64,000 bases of DNA. Origin: Versatilivorator sp963663845 (GTDB taxonomy: Bacteria > Acidobacteriota > Terriglobia > Versatilivoradales > Versatilivoraceae). Where the stretch lies: NCBI GenBank assembly GCA_963663845.2, contig OY760650.2, positions 1,178,001 through 1,242,000 on the forward strand, in the 5' to 3' direction. The translations under genes and the position numbers were made by a program. The notes beneath the pieces were generated by a model that saw only the letters and a program-made list of their open reading frames with translations, did not search any database and was not told the origin of the DNA. Each line of letters starts with the position of its first letter. Positions within the stretch are counted from its first letter, which is position 1. Below are positions 45,393 through 54,167 of the stretch, one piece after another.

Positions 45393-47111
45393 TCAGTTGG
45401 CGGCGGGCGCCTCCAGCGCCACCAGGGTCTTGCTCGACATCTCGCCGGCGGAAAGGTCGATCGGGGTGGAATCGCCTTCCAGGCCATCCAGGTATTGCGG
45501 CTCGCTCTCGCGCCCGGGCTCATGTTCGACCAGGGCGCACACCAGGTATTCGGCTGGCGGCAGGCCCTCCAGAGAATATCTTCCGGTCTGGTCGGTTCGA
45601 GTTGTCCTGGTAAAGCGCGAAAAGCCTCCCCTCTGTTGGGGATCGGCGGCAAAGACCAGGACGGTGGCTCCATCGACCGCTTTGCCGTCCTCCTCGCTTT
45701 GCACCACGCCGCTGATTCGAGATCCGTTGGAGGAAACCCGGACTTCCACGCCCGACAGTTGCTCATGGTCGTTCATCTCTATCAGCCGGTCGATAATGTC
45801 CTGTCCCTGGGCGCGGATGGACTCCACGTAGTGATTGCCGGGCGGAAGGTTGACAGACAGGCGATAGAGCCCTCCGGGAAGGTTGGAAATCCTGAAGCTG
45901 AAGTCCTCCTCGATCGGGCGTTCCCCACCACCGAATCCCCTGCGGCCGCCTTCAGCGGACCTGGTGGCCACTGAAATGCGGCGCCAATTCAGGGTAGGCT
46001 CCTCGTTCTCCGATACGATCCTGCCGGTGATGGAGGCGCCTGACCCCAAGGCCAGTGTCAACCCCTGGATGTCCCGGTCGATCACTTCCACCGAGGCGCT
46101 GGCGATCTGCGATTCCTGACGGCGTCCCCTGCGGGCGATCAGACGATACTTGCCCGGCAGCAGACCGGCCACCGTGAATGTCCCTTGAAGGTCCGTGTCG
46201 GCGCCTCCCCTCAGGGAAATCTGTCCGGAGTCGGATCGGTTGGCGGTGATGATTCGCACCGATTGAGCCGGACTTCCGTCCGTAGCCAGCACGCGCCCGC
46301 TGACACTGTAGGTGTAGCCCTCGATCAGGGTGAGATGAAAGCCGCCCACTTCGCCGCCGGCGCTCACCTCTATCCTGGTGGCCTGCTCGGGACTCGGGAC
46401 TCCCGGATAGTAGGTGGGAGGGAAGGACTGCCCCCGTCGTCCCCGCCGTCCCCGCCGTCCGAACGAGGCAAAGCCGCCACCCTGCCTCGCGCTCAGGAAA
46501 TAGCTTCCCGGCGGGATGTCGAAGAGGCGAAACTGCCCGCGGTCATCGGTCTGGGCGCGGCTCACCGGAGTCAAGACGCGCTCGCCTTGAACGGTCTGGT
46601 AGCCACTCAAGGTTACGATGACCCTGGAGAGGGGTTCGTAGTCCTGGTCCGCCACCCGTCCCTCCACCACGCCCCCTCGAATCAGATTGAAGTCGATCCC
46701 GCTCAACACCTGCCCGCCCCCCAGGGTCAGGGGAGTGCCGCCCCGCTGCCCTCTGAATGCCTGGACTCTCTTCTGGCCGTAGTCTTGAGGGAGAAAGCCG
46801 TTCCGCGTGACGCTCAGCAGGTACTTGCCGGCCTCCAGGTCCCTGAATTCATATTGGCCGCGATCATCGGAGCGAGCGGTTCGCTCCCCGGCGCCTCGGC
46901 GGCTGCCCGACTTCCAGAGCGACACCGTGGCCTTGGCCAGCGGACTCTCCCCGTCAGCAGCCACGACCGTTCCCCGGATCAGTCCCGGTTCGCGCCCGTC
47001 CCGGCCTTGATCGGAACCCCTCGGAAACTGGCTTCGGAATTGCCCGCCAGAAACAGTCACGCCAACCAACAGGGTGACAACCAGCGCCGGCAACAGGGAT
47101 CGGAGCTTCAT
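45393..47111 (-). CDS. Secreted protein with carboxypeptidase-regulatory/CnaB-like repeats
   Basis: This is 572 residues with signal peptide MKLRSLLPALVVTLLVGVTVSGG. It is built of tandem beta-sandwich domains of the carboxypeptidase-regulatory type, seen as IRGTVVAADGESPLAKATVSLW, SDDRGQYEFRDLEAGKYLL, RAQTDDRGQFRLFDIPPGSYFLSA, VSGRVLATDGSPAQSV, FTVAGLLPGKYRL and the final TDQTGRYSLEGLPPAEYLV. A positively charged GRRGRRGRRG stretch separates domains. Such proteins are very abundant in Acidobacteria and are thought to be outer-surface scaffolds. The ribosome site is weak. It is first of a leftward set with the dehydrogenase and DUF1080 genes. Confidence 0.88.
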   Translation of the reverse strand: MKLRSLLPALVVTLLVGVTVSGGQFRSQFPRGSDQGRDGREPGLIRGTVVAADGESPLAKATVSLWKSGSRRGAGERTARSDDRGQYEFRDLEAGKYLLSVTRNGFLPQDYGQKRVQAFRGQRGGTPLTLGGGQVLSGIDFNLIRGGVVEGRVADQDYEPLSRVIVTLSGYQTVQGERVLTPVSRAQTDDRGQFRLFDIPPGSYFLSARQGGGFASFGRRGRRGRRGQSFPPTYYPGVPSPEQATRIEVSAGGEVGGFHLTLIEGYTYSVSGRVLATDGSPAQSVRIITANRSDSGQISLRGGADTDLQGTFTVAGLLPGKYRLIARRGRRQESQIASASVEVIDRDIQGLTLALGSGASITGRIVSENEEPTLNWRRISVATRSAEGGRRGFGGGERPIEEDFSFRISNLPGGLYRLSVNLPPGNHYVESIRAQGQDIIDRLIEMNDHEQLSGVEVRVSSNGSRISGVVQSEEDGKAVDGATVLVFAADPQQRGGFSRFTRTTRTDQTGRYSLEGLPPAEYLVCALVEHEPGRESEPQYLDGLEGDSTPIDLSAGEMSSKTLVALEAPAAN

Positions 47112-47269
47112 CGACTACTCACTGGGCCGAATCTCGCATGGGTTACCCTCCGCGAATCGGGAAACACCGCCGAATGGACTCGTCACCCCGAGGCTCGAAA
47201 CACTAAACGACCGCTCAATAACTTCCGGTTTCAGAAAAAATAAAGGGGTGAGGCTTTTGCAGAATAGGG

Positions 47270-47634
47270 ACCCATAGGGCCTTGAGAAGCCGGTGCGCAG
47301 CCGGCGGAGGCCCACCCGGGAGCGCGGGCGTCCCGCCCGCACAACACTGGCACAGCCTCGCCCCTCTCTCCCACCCGGCTCGACCGGCAGCGGCCCCACG
47401 ATTCCGCTTCAGCCGAGCCCATGGGGTTCCCGGCGGCAGGGTGGCCGGGCGCCGCATTACGGGGATTCTGAGCGGCCTCCCAACCCAGAGGATGCGGGCG
47501 GGACGCCCGCGCTCCCGGAGGGGCGCCTCCTCCCCTCCTTCTTGCTCGGCGAGGAGGCGCCGCCTCTGCCGAGGCGGCAGAGTCGTTCCGCTTCGCGTGC
47601 CTTCGTCGTCCTTCGCGTGTCTTCGAGGGGATAG
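47270..47634 (+). mobile_element. Palindrome-ended repeat, isolated copy 7
   Basis: The core 47318-47516 is again exactly 199 bp. The right flank differs from the array: it carries CTTGCTCGGCGAGGAGGCGCCGCCTC and TTCGTCGTCCTTCGCGTGTCTTCG, a variant shared with the inverted copies beyond 63200. It fills most of the gap (47112-47634) between the CnaB-like gene and the polyketide synthase gene, abutting the stop codon of the latter. Confidence 0.88.
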
Positions 47635-48720
47635 TCAGTCGGGGCGGCCGTTGAGCCACTCGAACAGGGCCATCTCGGCCACAAACCCCGGACCGAAGGC
47701 GACCATGAGACCCAGGTCCCCCACTTGAGGAGCCGAACGGTTCTGGATCTCCTGCATCACGGCCAGGACGGTGACGCTGCTCATGTTTCCCTTGTTGAAC
47801 AGAACCTTGAGTGTGGGCTCGATGTCTTCACGGCTCAGCCCCAATTGATTGGCGATGATCTCGACGATTCGCACACTGCCGGGATGCATGACGAAGTGGT
47901 TCAGGGATTCTGCGGAGAGCTGGCATTCCTGGAGGAAACCTTCCAGGGTCGGCTTGATCCGATTCTTGATGAAGGACGGAATTTCCGGGGACAGAATGAT
48001 TCGCAATCCCTCGTTGCGGAGTTCAAAGCCCATGTAATCGAGGGTGCCGGGGAAGAAGCGGGTGGTGCAGCGCTGCATGGCCGGCAGAGGTTCGGGGCTG
48101 TTGAGCTTGCCGGAAATGACGGTGGCGGCCACGCCATCGCCAAACAGAGTCGAGCACACGATGTTGGTCATGCTCAAGTCATCCAGCAGAAAGGTCTGGG
48201 AGCAAAACTCGTGGGCCAACAGGACCACCGTTCGTTCCGGATAGGCGCGACAATACTCCCAGGCGCGCATCAGCCCGACCGCGCCCCCGGCACAGCCATG
48301 CTCGGTAAGAATCATGCGTGAGGCATCGATTCCCAACGTGTTCATGATGTGGGCGTCGACGCCGGGAATCACGAAACCGGTGCAGGATACGCTGATGAAC
48401 ATGTCGACGTCGGAAGGATGGATCCGGTTCAACTCCAGGGTCTGCTGAACGGCCTCGGTCCCCAGCTCGATGGAGGCCTCGATATATTGATTGTTGGTGG
48501 TATGGAAATCTCTGGTCTGGAGGACCTCGTCCGGCGAAAGGAGGATGTAGCGGGATTCGATTTGGGTCTTGTCCAGGATGGACTCCAGCTTGGCAATCAG
48601 TTGGCCGCTCTTGCCGTGCTCCTCCAGCCATCGCCGCAGGTAGGCTCGGCTGACGTCCACGCTGACCTTGTGGGGAGGATGGGTTACGGCAACTTTGCCC
48701 GTCTGGACATGACTTGGCAA
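47635..48720 (-). CDS. Type III polyketide synthase (chalcone synthase-like)
   Basis: This is 361 residues from TTG 48720, which has AAAGGA 7 bases upstream; no ATG is available near the N-terminus. The thiolase-fold catalytic triad is visible: Cys143 in LTEHGCAGGAVGL, His279 in NHFVMHPGS and Asn312 in FNKGNMSSVT. Length is normal. The C-terminal GPGFVAEMALFEW matches the bacterial family. Such enzymes condense malonyl-CoA onto acyl starters to give pyrones, resorcinols or phloroglucinols; the product here is unknown. It stands alone, without the methyltransferase or oxidase genes often found next to bacterial homologues. The gene ends at the border of a repeat element. Confidence 0.92.
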   Translation of the reverse strand: MPSHVQTGKVAVTHPPHKVSVDVSRAYLRRWLEEHGKSGQLIAKLESILDKTQIESRYILLSPDEVLQTRDFHTTNNQYIEASIELGTEAVQQTLELNRIHPSDVDMFISVSCTGFVIPGVDAHIMNTLGIDASRMILTEHGCAGGAVGLMRAWEYCRAYPERTVVLLAHEFCSQTFLLDDLSMTNIVCSTLFGDGVAATVISGKLNSPEPLPAMQRCTTRFFPGTLDYMGFELRNEGLRIILSPEIPSFIKNRIKPTLEGFLQECQLSAESLNHFVMHPGSVRIVEIIANQLGLSREDIEPTLKVLFNKGNMSSVTVLAVMQEIQNRSAPQVGDLGLMVAFGPGFVAEMALFEWLNGRPD

Positions 48721-48941
48721 GGTGCGGTCCTTTATTCGTTCACGGGAATACCCGAGTCACCGCGTTGGGGCTCGACGGTGCTGCTGCCGGAGGCGAACTT
48801 CAGGGTTCTCTTGTCGAATCGCCCGAGTACTATAACCGCAATGCCGGTTGTTCACAAAAGGTTATTTGCCTTCCGGGGACGGCGGGCCCGTCCCCGTTTC
48901 CGGTCCGGGGACCGTGCCGCCGAGAAGAGGCGGGGCGGTTT

Positions 48942-49976
48942 TCATTGGTGTCCATTGGGGGTCCGCGGTTCCCCTTCGTGGACAACTCCCTCCCTTTCGC
49001 GGCCCCGCGTGGACCTCCGTTTCTTGTCGCTTGAGACGGCTGTCGCATGGTAGCCGCTTCGCGCTCTCACCTGGGCTCCGACCAGGTCCACCTCGATGCG
49101 GATCCTGCGGAATTCTTCCGGTTCCCGGTCGTGCCGGGGGTAGTACCCCAGCAGGTATTGGGTGCGCAACTCTTCTCCGACCCGCCCCAAGGACTCCCGC
49201 AGGGCATCCGGAGATGCGACCGGGAAGGTCCTTCCCCCGGTTTCCCGAGTGAGGTAGACCATGCTGCGCTCGCCGGCCAGATTCCGTCCGGCTTCGCTCT
49301 TGATGGGCTGCACCAGCAGGACGTAGACAACGGCTTCGGACGCAAGCACCTGTCGCAGGCACTCCTCCATGGAAACCTTGCTGGTGGTATCGGTGCCGTC
49401 CGAGATAATCAGGATTACCCTGCGCCCTCGAGACAACGAAAGCGCTTGCGAGGCCAGATAGACAGCGTCGTACAGTGAAGTGCCACCTCGCGGTCGGATG
49501 GAGCGGAGCGCCTTGGCCATGGCCTTGGGACGGGAGGTCTCCCGCACCAACTCGACCACGTCTTCGGACACCTGCAGGATCGTTACCCGATCCCTGGGTT
49601 TCACCACCACCCGCAGAAAGTCAATGGCCGCTTCCTGCTGAGACCCCAGCTCGGTGGTGATGCTCAGGGAGCTGTCGAACAGAAGTTGAAGCCTCAGGGA
49701 CCGGTCGGACTCCCTGGCGAAGAGAGCGATCTCCTGAGGGGTTCCGTCTTCGAAGAGGTGAAAGTCATTCCGGCTGAGCCCCGCCGCCAGGGCGCCCTCA
49801 GCCGTTGTCACCGAAGCCAGAACAGTGACCAGGTCAACGTCTACAACGAGTTTGTAATCGTCATCCCGGGATTCCTGGGAAGGGACAGGGTCCGCACCCG
49901 GACCCAACAGGCAGAGTGCAGTCCAGAACAGAAGGGGTGTGAGTCTCGAACTCCAAGAGGGAATGGTGGCGAGCAT
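48942..49976 (-). CDS. Secreted VWFA-related domain protein (acidobacterial type)
   Basis: This is about 345 residues from ATG 49976; the ribosome site is poor and an upstream in-frame start (50036) is possible. It has a signal peptide (SSRLTPLLFWTALCLLGPGA). The order is a short beta domain (VDLVTVLASVTTAEGALAAGLSRNDFHLFEDG), then a von Willebrand A fold with the MIDAS motif DSSLS, RGGTSLYDAVYLA and VILIISDGTDT, ending in the YLLGYYPR strand typical of the acidobacterial VWFA-related family. The last residues (GEPRTPNGHQ) are encoded by a degenerate CACGAAT-type repeat, so the C-terminal tail is probably acquired. The partner is unknown. Confidence 0.87.
   Translation of the reverse strand: MLATIPSWSSRLTPLLFWTALCLLGPGADPVPSQESRDDDYKLVVDVDLVTVLASVTTAEGALAAGLSRNDFHLFEDGTPQEIALFARESDRSLRLQLLFDSSLSITTELGSQQEAAIDFLRVVVKPRDRVTILQVSEDVVELVRETSRPKAMAKALRSIRPRGGTSLYDAVYLASQALSLSRGRRVILIISDGTDTTSKVSMEECLRQVLASEAVVYVLLVQPIKSEAGRNLAGERSMVYLTRETGGRTFPVASPDALRESLGRVGEELRTQYLLGYYPRHDREPEEFRRIRIEVDLVGAQVRARSGYHATAVSSDKKRRSTRGREREGVVHEGEPRTPNGHQ
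48945..49010. repeat. Degenerate fragment of the CATTCGTG repeat inside a gene end
   Basis: CATTGGTGTCCATTGGGGGTCCGCGGTTCCCC followed by TTCGTGGACAACTC matches the right part of the tandem-array unit in diverged form. It overlaps the 3' end of the VWFA gene and supplies its final codons and stop. Confidence 0.55.
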
Positions 49977-50049
49977 GGTTCGACGACCTGGCGACTCTTC
50001 AAACCTCGGATGAATCGCCAGGCGGCCGGGTTGCACTCGGTGTCCTGTC

Positions 50050-50772
50050 TCACAAACCCTGGGAAGGCGCCGGAGGGCATTCGCCTTCCACCCAGACTTC
50101 GCCGTCCTCGAAAAACTCCTTCTTCCAGATGGGGACCGTCTGCTTCAGGCGGTCGATGGCGAACCGGCAGGACTCGAAGGCGACCCCCCGATGCGGTGAG
50201 GTAACGACAATGGCGACACTCACTTCCCCGATCTCCAAACGTCCCAACCGATGGACCATGCCCACCTGTCCGATTTGCCAGCGCTGCCTGAGAACCTCGC
50301 CGATCTCGCGCATCTTGCGAAGCGCCATGGGCTCATAGGCTTCGTAGTACAAGTGAGTGGTCCGGCGCCCTCGGGTGTTGTTGCGGACAATCCCGAAAAA
50401 GGTGACGGCGGCCCCATCCTGGTCGCGGGTGAGCTGAGATTCCAGTCCCCGGGTTCGAATCCCTTCCCGGACGATCTGGTAGATATCTCCGGCCGCATCG
50501 ACGGGATAATCGGCGTTCGGCGGCGTCTGGCCACCGCTGACGGGTGGAAACAGGGCCAACTCGTCCCCCTCCGCAACCGGTGTGTTCCAGTCCGCAAATT
50601 CCTGATTCACGGCCACCAGGAGACTGCGGCTGAAGGCTCCCAGCTCGGGGTGTCGGTCGCGCAGGATTCGATAGGCATCCCCGGCCGACTCGATATCCGG
50701 GCTGTCCAATTCGACACTATCGGCGCCGAGCAGATCCCTCAGCCGCGCAAACAGGAGGATTCGAACTTTCAT
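50050..50772 (-). CDS. MoaD-MoaE fusion: molybdopterin synthase
   Basis: This is 240 residues (an ATG three codons earlier at 50781 is also possible; neither has a good ribosome site). Residues 1-80 are MoaD-like: a ubiquitin-fold sulfur carrier with MKVRILLFARLRDLLG, EFADWNTPVAEGDELALFPPVSGG, where GG is the thiocarboxylate end. The MoaE part follows: AAVTFFGIVRNNTRG, YYEAYEPMALRKM, VGMVHRLGRLEIGE, VVTSPHRGVAFESCRFAIDRLKQTVPIWKKE. The two halves together make molybdopterin from precursor Z. In most bacteria the parts are separate proteins and the MoaD glycine pair is the free C-terminus; here it is followed by a linker (QTPPNADYP). No other molybdenum-cofactor gene is nearby. Confidence 0.9.
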   Translation of the reverse strand: MKVRILLFARLRDLLGADSVELDSPDIESAGDAYRILRDRHPELGAFSRSLLVAVNQEFADWNTPVAEGDELALFPPVSGGQTPPNADYPVDAAGDIYQIVREGIRTRGLESQLTRDQDGAAVTFFGIVRNNTRGRRTTHLYYEAYEPMALRKMREIGEVLRQRWQIGQVGMVHRLGRLEIGEVSVAIVVTSPHRGVAFESCRFAIDRLKQTVPIWKKEFFEDGEVWVEGECPPAPSQGL

Positions 50773-50911
50773 GAAAACCATTGAAAAGTAAGATCCGTCC
50801 TGCCGTCAAGCCAAAATCCACTTACCTGATACAATTGCGCGTCTACCCTGGGCAGGATCCGTTCGCCCGTGTCCTCGCGACTCGGAACTGCCCGATTTGG
50901 AGCTGCCAATC

Positions 50912-51202
50912 ATGTCTGCGTCCAATGCCGACGGCTTCCAGCGAAACCTGCGGCCAGGGAGTCCGAACAGGTTCGTTTGCAAGGCCTGCGGCGCGCGACT
51001 GGAGGTCGTGGTGCACTTCAATGGACGCATCGTCTGGCCGGTGGAGCCCGGAAACCCCGAATTCGGCGAAGAGCAGCCTTTCTTGCGCGGCGAAACTCGA
51101 AAGGTGTCGGTGGTGTGCACCGCCGATATCTTCCACTCCAGCGGCTACCGCGTGGTGGACGGCGAGTTGGCCGAGACCCGGGATGCCCGCTCCGGCGACT
51201 AG
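50912..51202 (+). CDS. Small FmdB-like zinc-ribbon protein
   Basis: This is 96 residues from ATG 50912, with GGAG 8 bases upstream. It contains one CxxC knuckle (FVCKACGARLEV) and the phrase FHSSGYRVVDGELAE, resembling the GSGWYVTD end of FmdB-family regulators. A second cysteine pair is not obvious (VVCTADIF has one). FmdB family function is unsettled. It is divergent from the MoaD-MoaE gene and 243 bp upstream of the HU gene. Confidence 0.6.
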   Translation: MSASNADGFQRNLRPGSPNRFVCKACGARLEVVVHFNGRIVWPVEPGNPEFGEEQPFLRGETRKVSVVCTADIFHSSGYRVVDGELAETRDARSGD

Positions 51203-51326
51203 TGTTTTGTCTCGGACAGCCGTCGAAATCGATACCCGGCCGGCCCGGTAAAACCGCCATGATACGGGGTTTCAACCGCAATCAACCGTGAGAAATCGGT
51301 GCCCGGAATCGTGCCCGGAATAGACC

Positions 51327-51356
51327 TTGACAAGGCTCAACCCAGGAAGTTATAAA
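51327..51356 (+). promoter_or_regulatory. Sigma-70-type promoter for the HU gene
   Basis: TTGACA (51327-51332) is followed after 17-18 bases by TTATAA/TATAAA (51350-51356). It lies about 90 bp before the HU start. A perfect -35 and near-perfect -10 in high-GC surroundings make this the clearest promoter on the plus strand. Confidence 0.65.
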
Positions 51357-51445
51357 GCTCGCACCTAATACCCAGCGACTCGGTGAGAGATGTGGGGGCC
51401 AGACCAGCTTTCCGCACCAAGTAGGGCCAACAAGGAGAGGACAAC

Positions 51446-51733
51446 GTGAATAAAGCCGATCTTATTGAGAAAATCGCCAAGGATGCCAAAATCACCAAAA
51501 CGCAGGCGGACGCCGCCATCAATTCAGCCTTGGCGGGAATCCAGAGCGCGCTCAGAAAAGGCGAACGCGTGACCATGGTCGGCTTTGGGACTTTTTCAGT
51601 AGGCAATCGGAAGGCCAGAACCGGTCGAAATCCCCAGACCGGCGGCTCCATCAAGATCGCAGCCAAGAAGGTCGCCAGGTTCGCTCCCGGAGCCGACCTG
51701 AAAGCCGCGGTCAACCGCAAGAAAAAACGTTAG
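51446..51733 (+). CDS. HU-family DNA-binding protein
   Basis: This is 95 residues, with GTG 51446 behind AAGGAGAGG. It is a full-length HU/IHF-type histone-like protein: MNKADLIEKIAKDAKITKTQADAAI start, GERVTMVGFGTFSV, and the DNA-binding arm with NRKARTGRNPQTGGSIKI, followed by KKVARFAPGADLKAAVN. It dimerises, bends and compacts DNA. It has its own promoter at 51327 and is followed 13 bp later by a VWFA gene. Confidence 0.96.
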   Translation: MNKADLIEKIAKDAKITKTQADAAINSALAGIQSALRKGERVTMVGFGTFSVGNRKARTGRNPQTGGSIKIAAKKVARFAPGADLKAAVNRKKKR

Positions 51734-51746
51734 CGACAAGGCTTGA

Positions 51747-52700
51747 ATGCCGGAATATCCTGAACCCAACCGGATCGGGAATCATTCCAGGAACGGACGC
51801 CGGGACCGGCTTCCGATCAGGGGGGTTTTCCTGTGCAGCCTTCTGCTGCTCTCCGGCGGGCTCTTCAAAGCGCCGGCTCGTTCCGGCCAAGGGCCCCTGC
51901 CTGTTTCTCTCCATGTGGCGGTAACCGACCGGAACGGCAGGCCGGTCGAAAATCTCCAGGCCGCCGACTTCGAAGTATTCGAGAAAAAGAAGCTGCAGAG
52001 GGTGACCCGGGTCCGTTTCGAGAGAAACGTCCCGGTTTCGCTCGGCATCCTCGTCGACGTGAGCAAGAGCATGGAGGGGGATGGGATTCGCCTGGCTTTG
52101 AAGCTGCTGAAACGCTTGGCGGCCAGGCTGGAGAGCCCGGACGAACTGTTCGTCAACGCTTTCAGTGGCGAATCCCAGGAGCTTCTCGACTACATGGCTC
52201 CGGAGGACTATCTGGACGAACCCGTCGAAAACCTGTCAACCGGCGGTCGACCGCACATGGGCCAGGCTCTGGATTTGGCCCTGATCAAGCTGCGTGACGC
52301 CAGCAACACCAGCCGCGCCGTGCTGTTCATCTCGGCAGGGCGGGACATCGCCGGCCCCGCGACGCTGGACCACATCGCGCGACACCGTCATCCCGTCTAC
52401 TCGCTGGGAATAGAGGGAGCCGTCAGTTTCAGGACAAGGCTCAAGATTCTGAACGTCAAGGGCTCGGCCCTCAAGGTCTATGCCGACCATTCCGGTGGAT
52501 CGGTGTATTTCGTGGAAACCGAAGAAGAGGCTGCCGGCCCTCTGGAGATGCTGCCCTACCAGCTCAAGAATCGGTTCGTGCTGGAATACCTCTCCACGCA
52601 CCCCAGGAGAGACGGCAAATTCAGAAAGATTCGGGTGGCGGTGAGCCAACCCCAATACCAGGTTCGATACCTGAAAAAGTACCAGGCGCCGCGCCGGTAG
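51747..52700 (+). CDS. Secreted VWFA-related domain protein
   Basis: This is 317 residues. A signal peptide follows a basic stretch (RRDRLPIRGVFLCSLLLLSGG). The N-terminal beta domain reads VSLHVAVTDRNGRPVENLQAADFEVFE, then the VWFA fold has a complete MIDAS start DVSKSMEGD, LFISAGRDI, and ends KNRFVLEYLSTHPRRDGKFRKIRVAV. It is the same acidobacterial type as the gene at 48942, though the two are clearly diverged. Its ATG is 13 bp after the HU gene, so it may be co-transcribed with HU. Metal-dependent protein binding at the cell surface is the family expectation. Confidence 0.88.
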   Translation: MPEYPEPNRIGNHSRNGRRDRLPIRGVFLCSLLLLSGGLFKAPARSGQGPLPVSLHVAVTDRNGRPVENLQAADFEVFEKKKLQRVTRVRFERNVPVSLGILVDVSKSMEGDGIRLALKLLKRLAARLESPDELFVNAFSGESQELLDYMAPEDYLDEPVENLSTGGRPHMGQALDLALIKLRDASNTSRAVLFISAGRDIAGPATLDHIARHRHPVYSLGIEGAVSFRTRLKILNVKGSALKVYADHSGGSVYFVETEEEAAGPLEMLPYQLKNRFVLEYLSTHPRRDGKFRKIRVAVSQPQYQVRYLKKYQAPRR

Positions 52701-52721
52701 CGTCACCCGGGCAGCCGGCTT

Positions 52722-53130
52722 GTCCGAAACAAAAGAAAAAAAGAGCTATCCACGAAGACACACGAAGGACCACGAAATCACACGAAGAAAGACACCAAAG
52801 GAAACGAGATATCCACGACGGGGAACGGCGAACCACGAATGGACACGAATGAACACCAATTCCTGGATCGATGAGTTGTTGATCGGGGGGTGTGACAACC
52901 GATATCGAAGGGATATTTACGAAGGAAACGAAGTCCTATCAAGGTAACAAAGTTGCCAAAGCGTTGTGTTGCCGCTTGTCGTTTGAGCGGGTACGCCTGT
53001 TCTTCGTGTTGATTCGTGTTCATTCGTGGTTCGTCTTTGTTGACGATTGGGTGTTTCACTCTCGAATGATCCGCACGCCAGGGCGGGGGCGGTGCTCGTC
53101 TGAAGCATCCCTGCTTCACTCTGCATGATC
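52722..53130 (-). repeat. Array-type repeat in inverse orientation, lacking the 199-bp core
   Basis: CACGAAGGACCACGAAATCACACGAAG, the GATATCCACGACGGGGAAC segment, GGCGAACCACGAATGGACACG, CGATATCGAAGGGATATTTACGAAGG and finally CATTCGTGGTTCG with GATCCGCACGCCAGGGCGG follow the order of the array unit read in reverse. Where the palindromic core should sit there is only about 80 bp of unrelated sequence (52930-53005). It is an informative empty site for the core. No gene is seen. Confidence 0.85.
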
Positions 53131-53158
53131 CGTCCCGTCACCGGGGACGGGGGGCGGC

Positions 53159-54040
53159 TCATCTCTGGCAATGGGCGCAGAAGTGGCTGCCCCGCTGCGA
53201 CACGATGATCCGGGAAACCGGGCCGCGGCATCGACGGCAGGGCTCCCCCGTACGCCCGTAGACCCTGAGCCTTTCCTGGTTGGCACCGGCCTCGCCCCGG
53301 GCATTGATATAGTTTCGAAAACTGGTGCCACCGTACCTGAGGCCCCGTTTGAGCACCCTTGGGATGGACCGAAACAGCTTCCGCTTCTCCTCTTCCGTCA
53401 AGGACTCGCACCACCGCAGCGGGTGGAGGCCCGCCTCGAACAGCGCCTCGTCCACGTAGATATTCCCCAGACCCGCCACGAAGCGCTGATTCAGCAGCAG
53501 GCTCTTGATCCGGGTCTTCCTGCCCTCCATTCCGGCCAGGAAGCGGGCCCAGGAATATTGAGCCGTGAAGGGCTCGATTCCCAGGCTCCAATACTCCTTG
53601 GCTTGCTTGAACTCTTCCGTCGCGTAGAGGCGCCACTTGCCGAACTGGCGAATATCCCGATAGTGCATGGCATTGCCATCGGTGAAATAGAGGCTCAGAT
53701 GGGTATGCTTGTCGACGGCGTGTTGCCGGGCCTTCTGCAGTCCGGTCAGCGGATGGACGAAAAAGTTCGGGTCATCGATCCTGCTCCGGTCGCGGTAGGT
53801 CAACTGGCCCGTCATGCCCAGGTGCACCAGCAACCGAAAATGATCGGTGGCGAAGAGGAGGAATTTGCCGCGGCGCGCCACTCGCCGGATGGTTTGCGCC
53901 TTGAGCGCTCGAGGCCAGCGGCCGGGAGGCGGACGCACCACGATCCGCCGATTCCTGATGGCCACTTTGGAGATGGTCTTGCCGAGGACGCTGCCGGCAA
54001 GTCCAATGCGGATCGTTTCGACTTCAGGCAGCTCCGGCAT
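53159..54040 (-). CDS. mutM: Formamidopyrimidine-DNA glycosylase
   Basis: This is 293 residues, the normal length. It starts MPELPEVETIR with catalytic Pro2 and Glu3, has RRGKFLLF with the conserved lysine, the H2TH region (LLLNQRFVAGLGNIYVDEALFEAGLHP), and a C-terminal zinc finger with Cys268, Cys271, Cys288 and Cys291. It removes oxidised purines such as 8-oxoguanine and nicks the strand. It is followed by a repeat and preceded by the tRNA nucleotidyltransferase gene on the same strand. Confidence 0.96.
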   Translation of the reverse strand: MPELPEVETIRIGLAGSVLGKTISKVAIRNRRIVVRPPPGRWPRALKAQTIRRVARRGKFLLFATDHFRLLVHLGMTGQLTYRDRSRIDDPNFFVHPLTGLQKARQHAVDKHTHLSLYFTDGNAMHYRDIRQFGKWRLYATEEFKQAKEYWSLGIEPFTAQYSWARFLAGMEGRKTRIKSLLLNQRFVAGLGNIYVDEALFEAGLHPLRWCESLTEEEKRKLFRSIPRVLKRGLRYGGTSFRNYINARGEAGANQERLRVYGRTGEPCRRCRGPVSRIIVSQRGSHFCAHCQR

Positions 54041-54167
54041 GCAATCCCCGGCAACGGTTCCGTGTCCTGAGCCTCTTGCAAAATTCGGCAGGTGGCGCGT
54101 TTGCGGGGAACAGGGGAGACTGCACCACCAATGTTACAAAAGGCTCGTCCTGTCCCGGAGGGAGGCC

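Noticed and set aside
44381..45766. Longer 461-codon start for the 2-hydroxyacid dehydrogenase
   Set aside because: The extension overlaps the end of the CnaB-like gene and shows no homology; ATG 45340 has a ribosome site.
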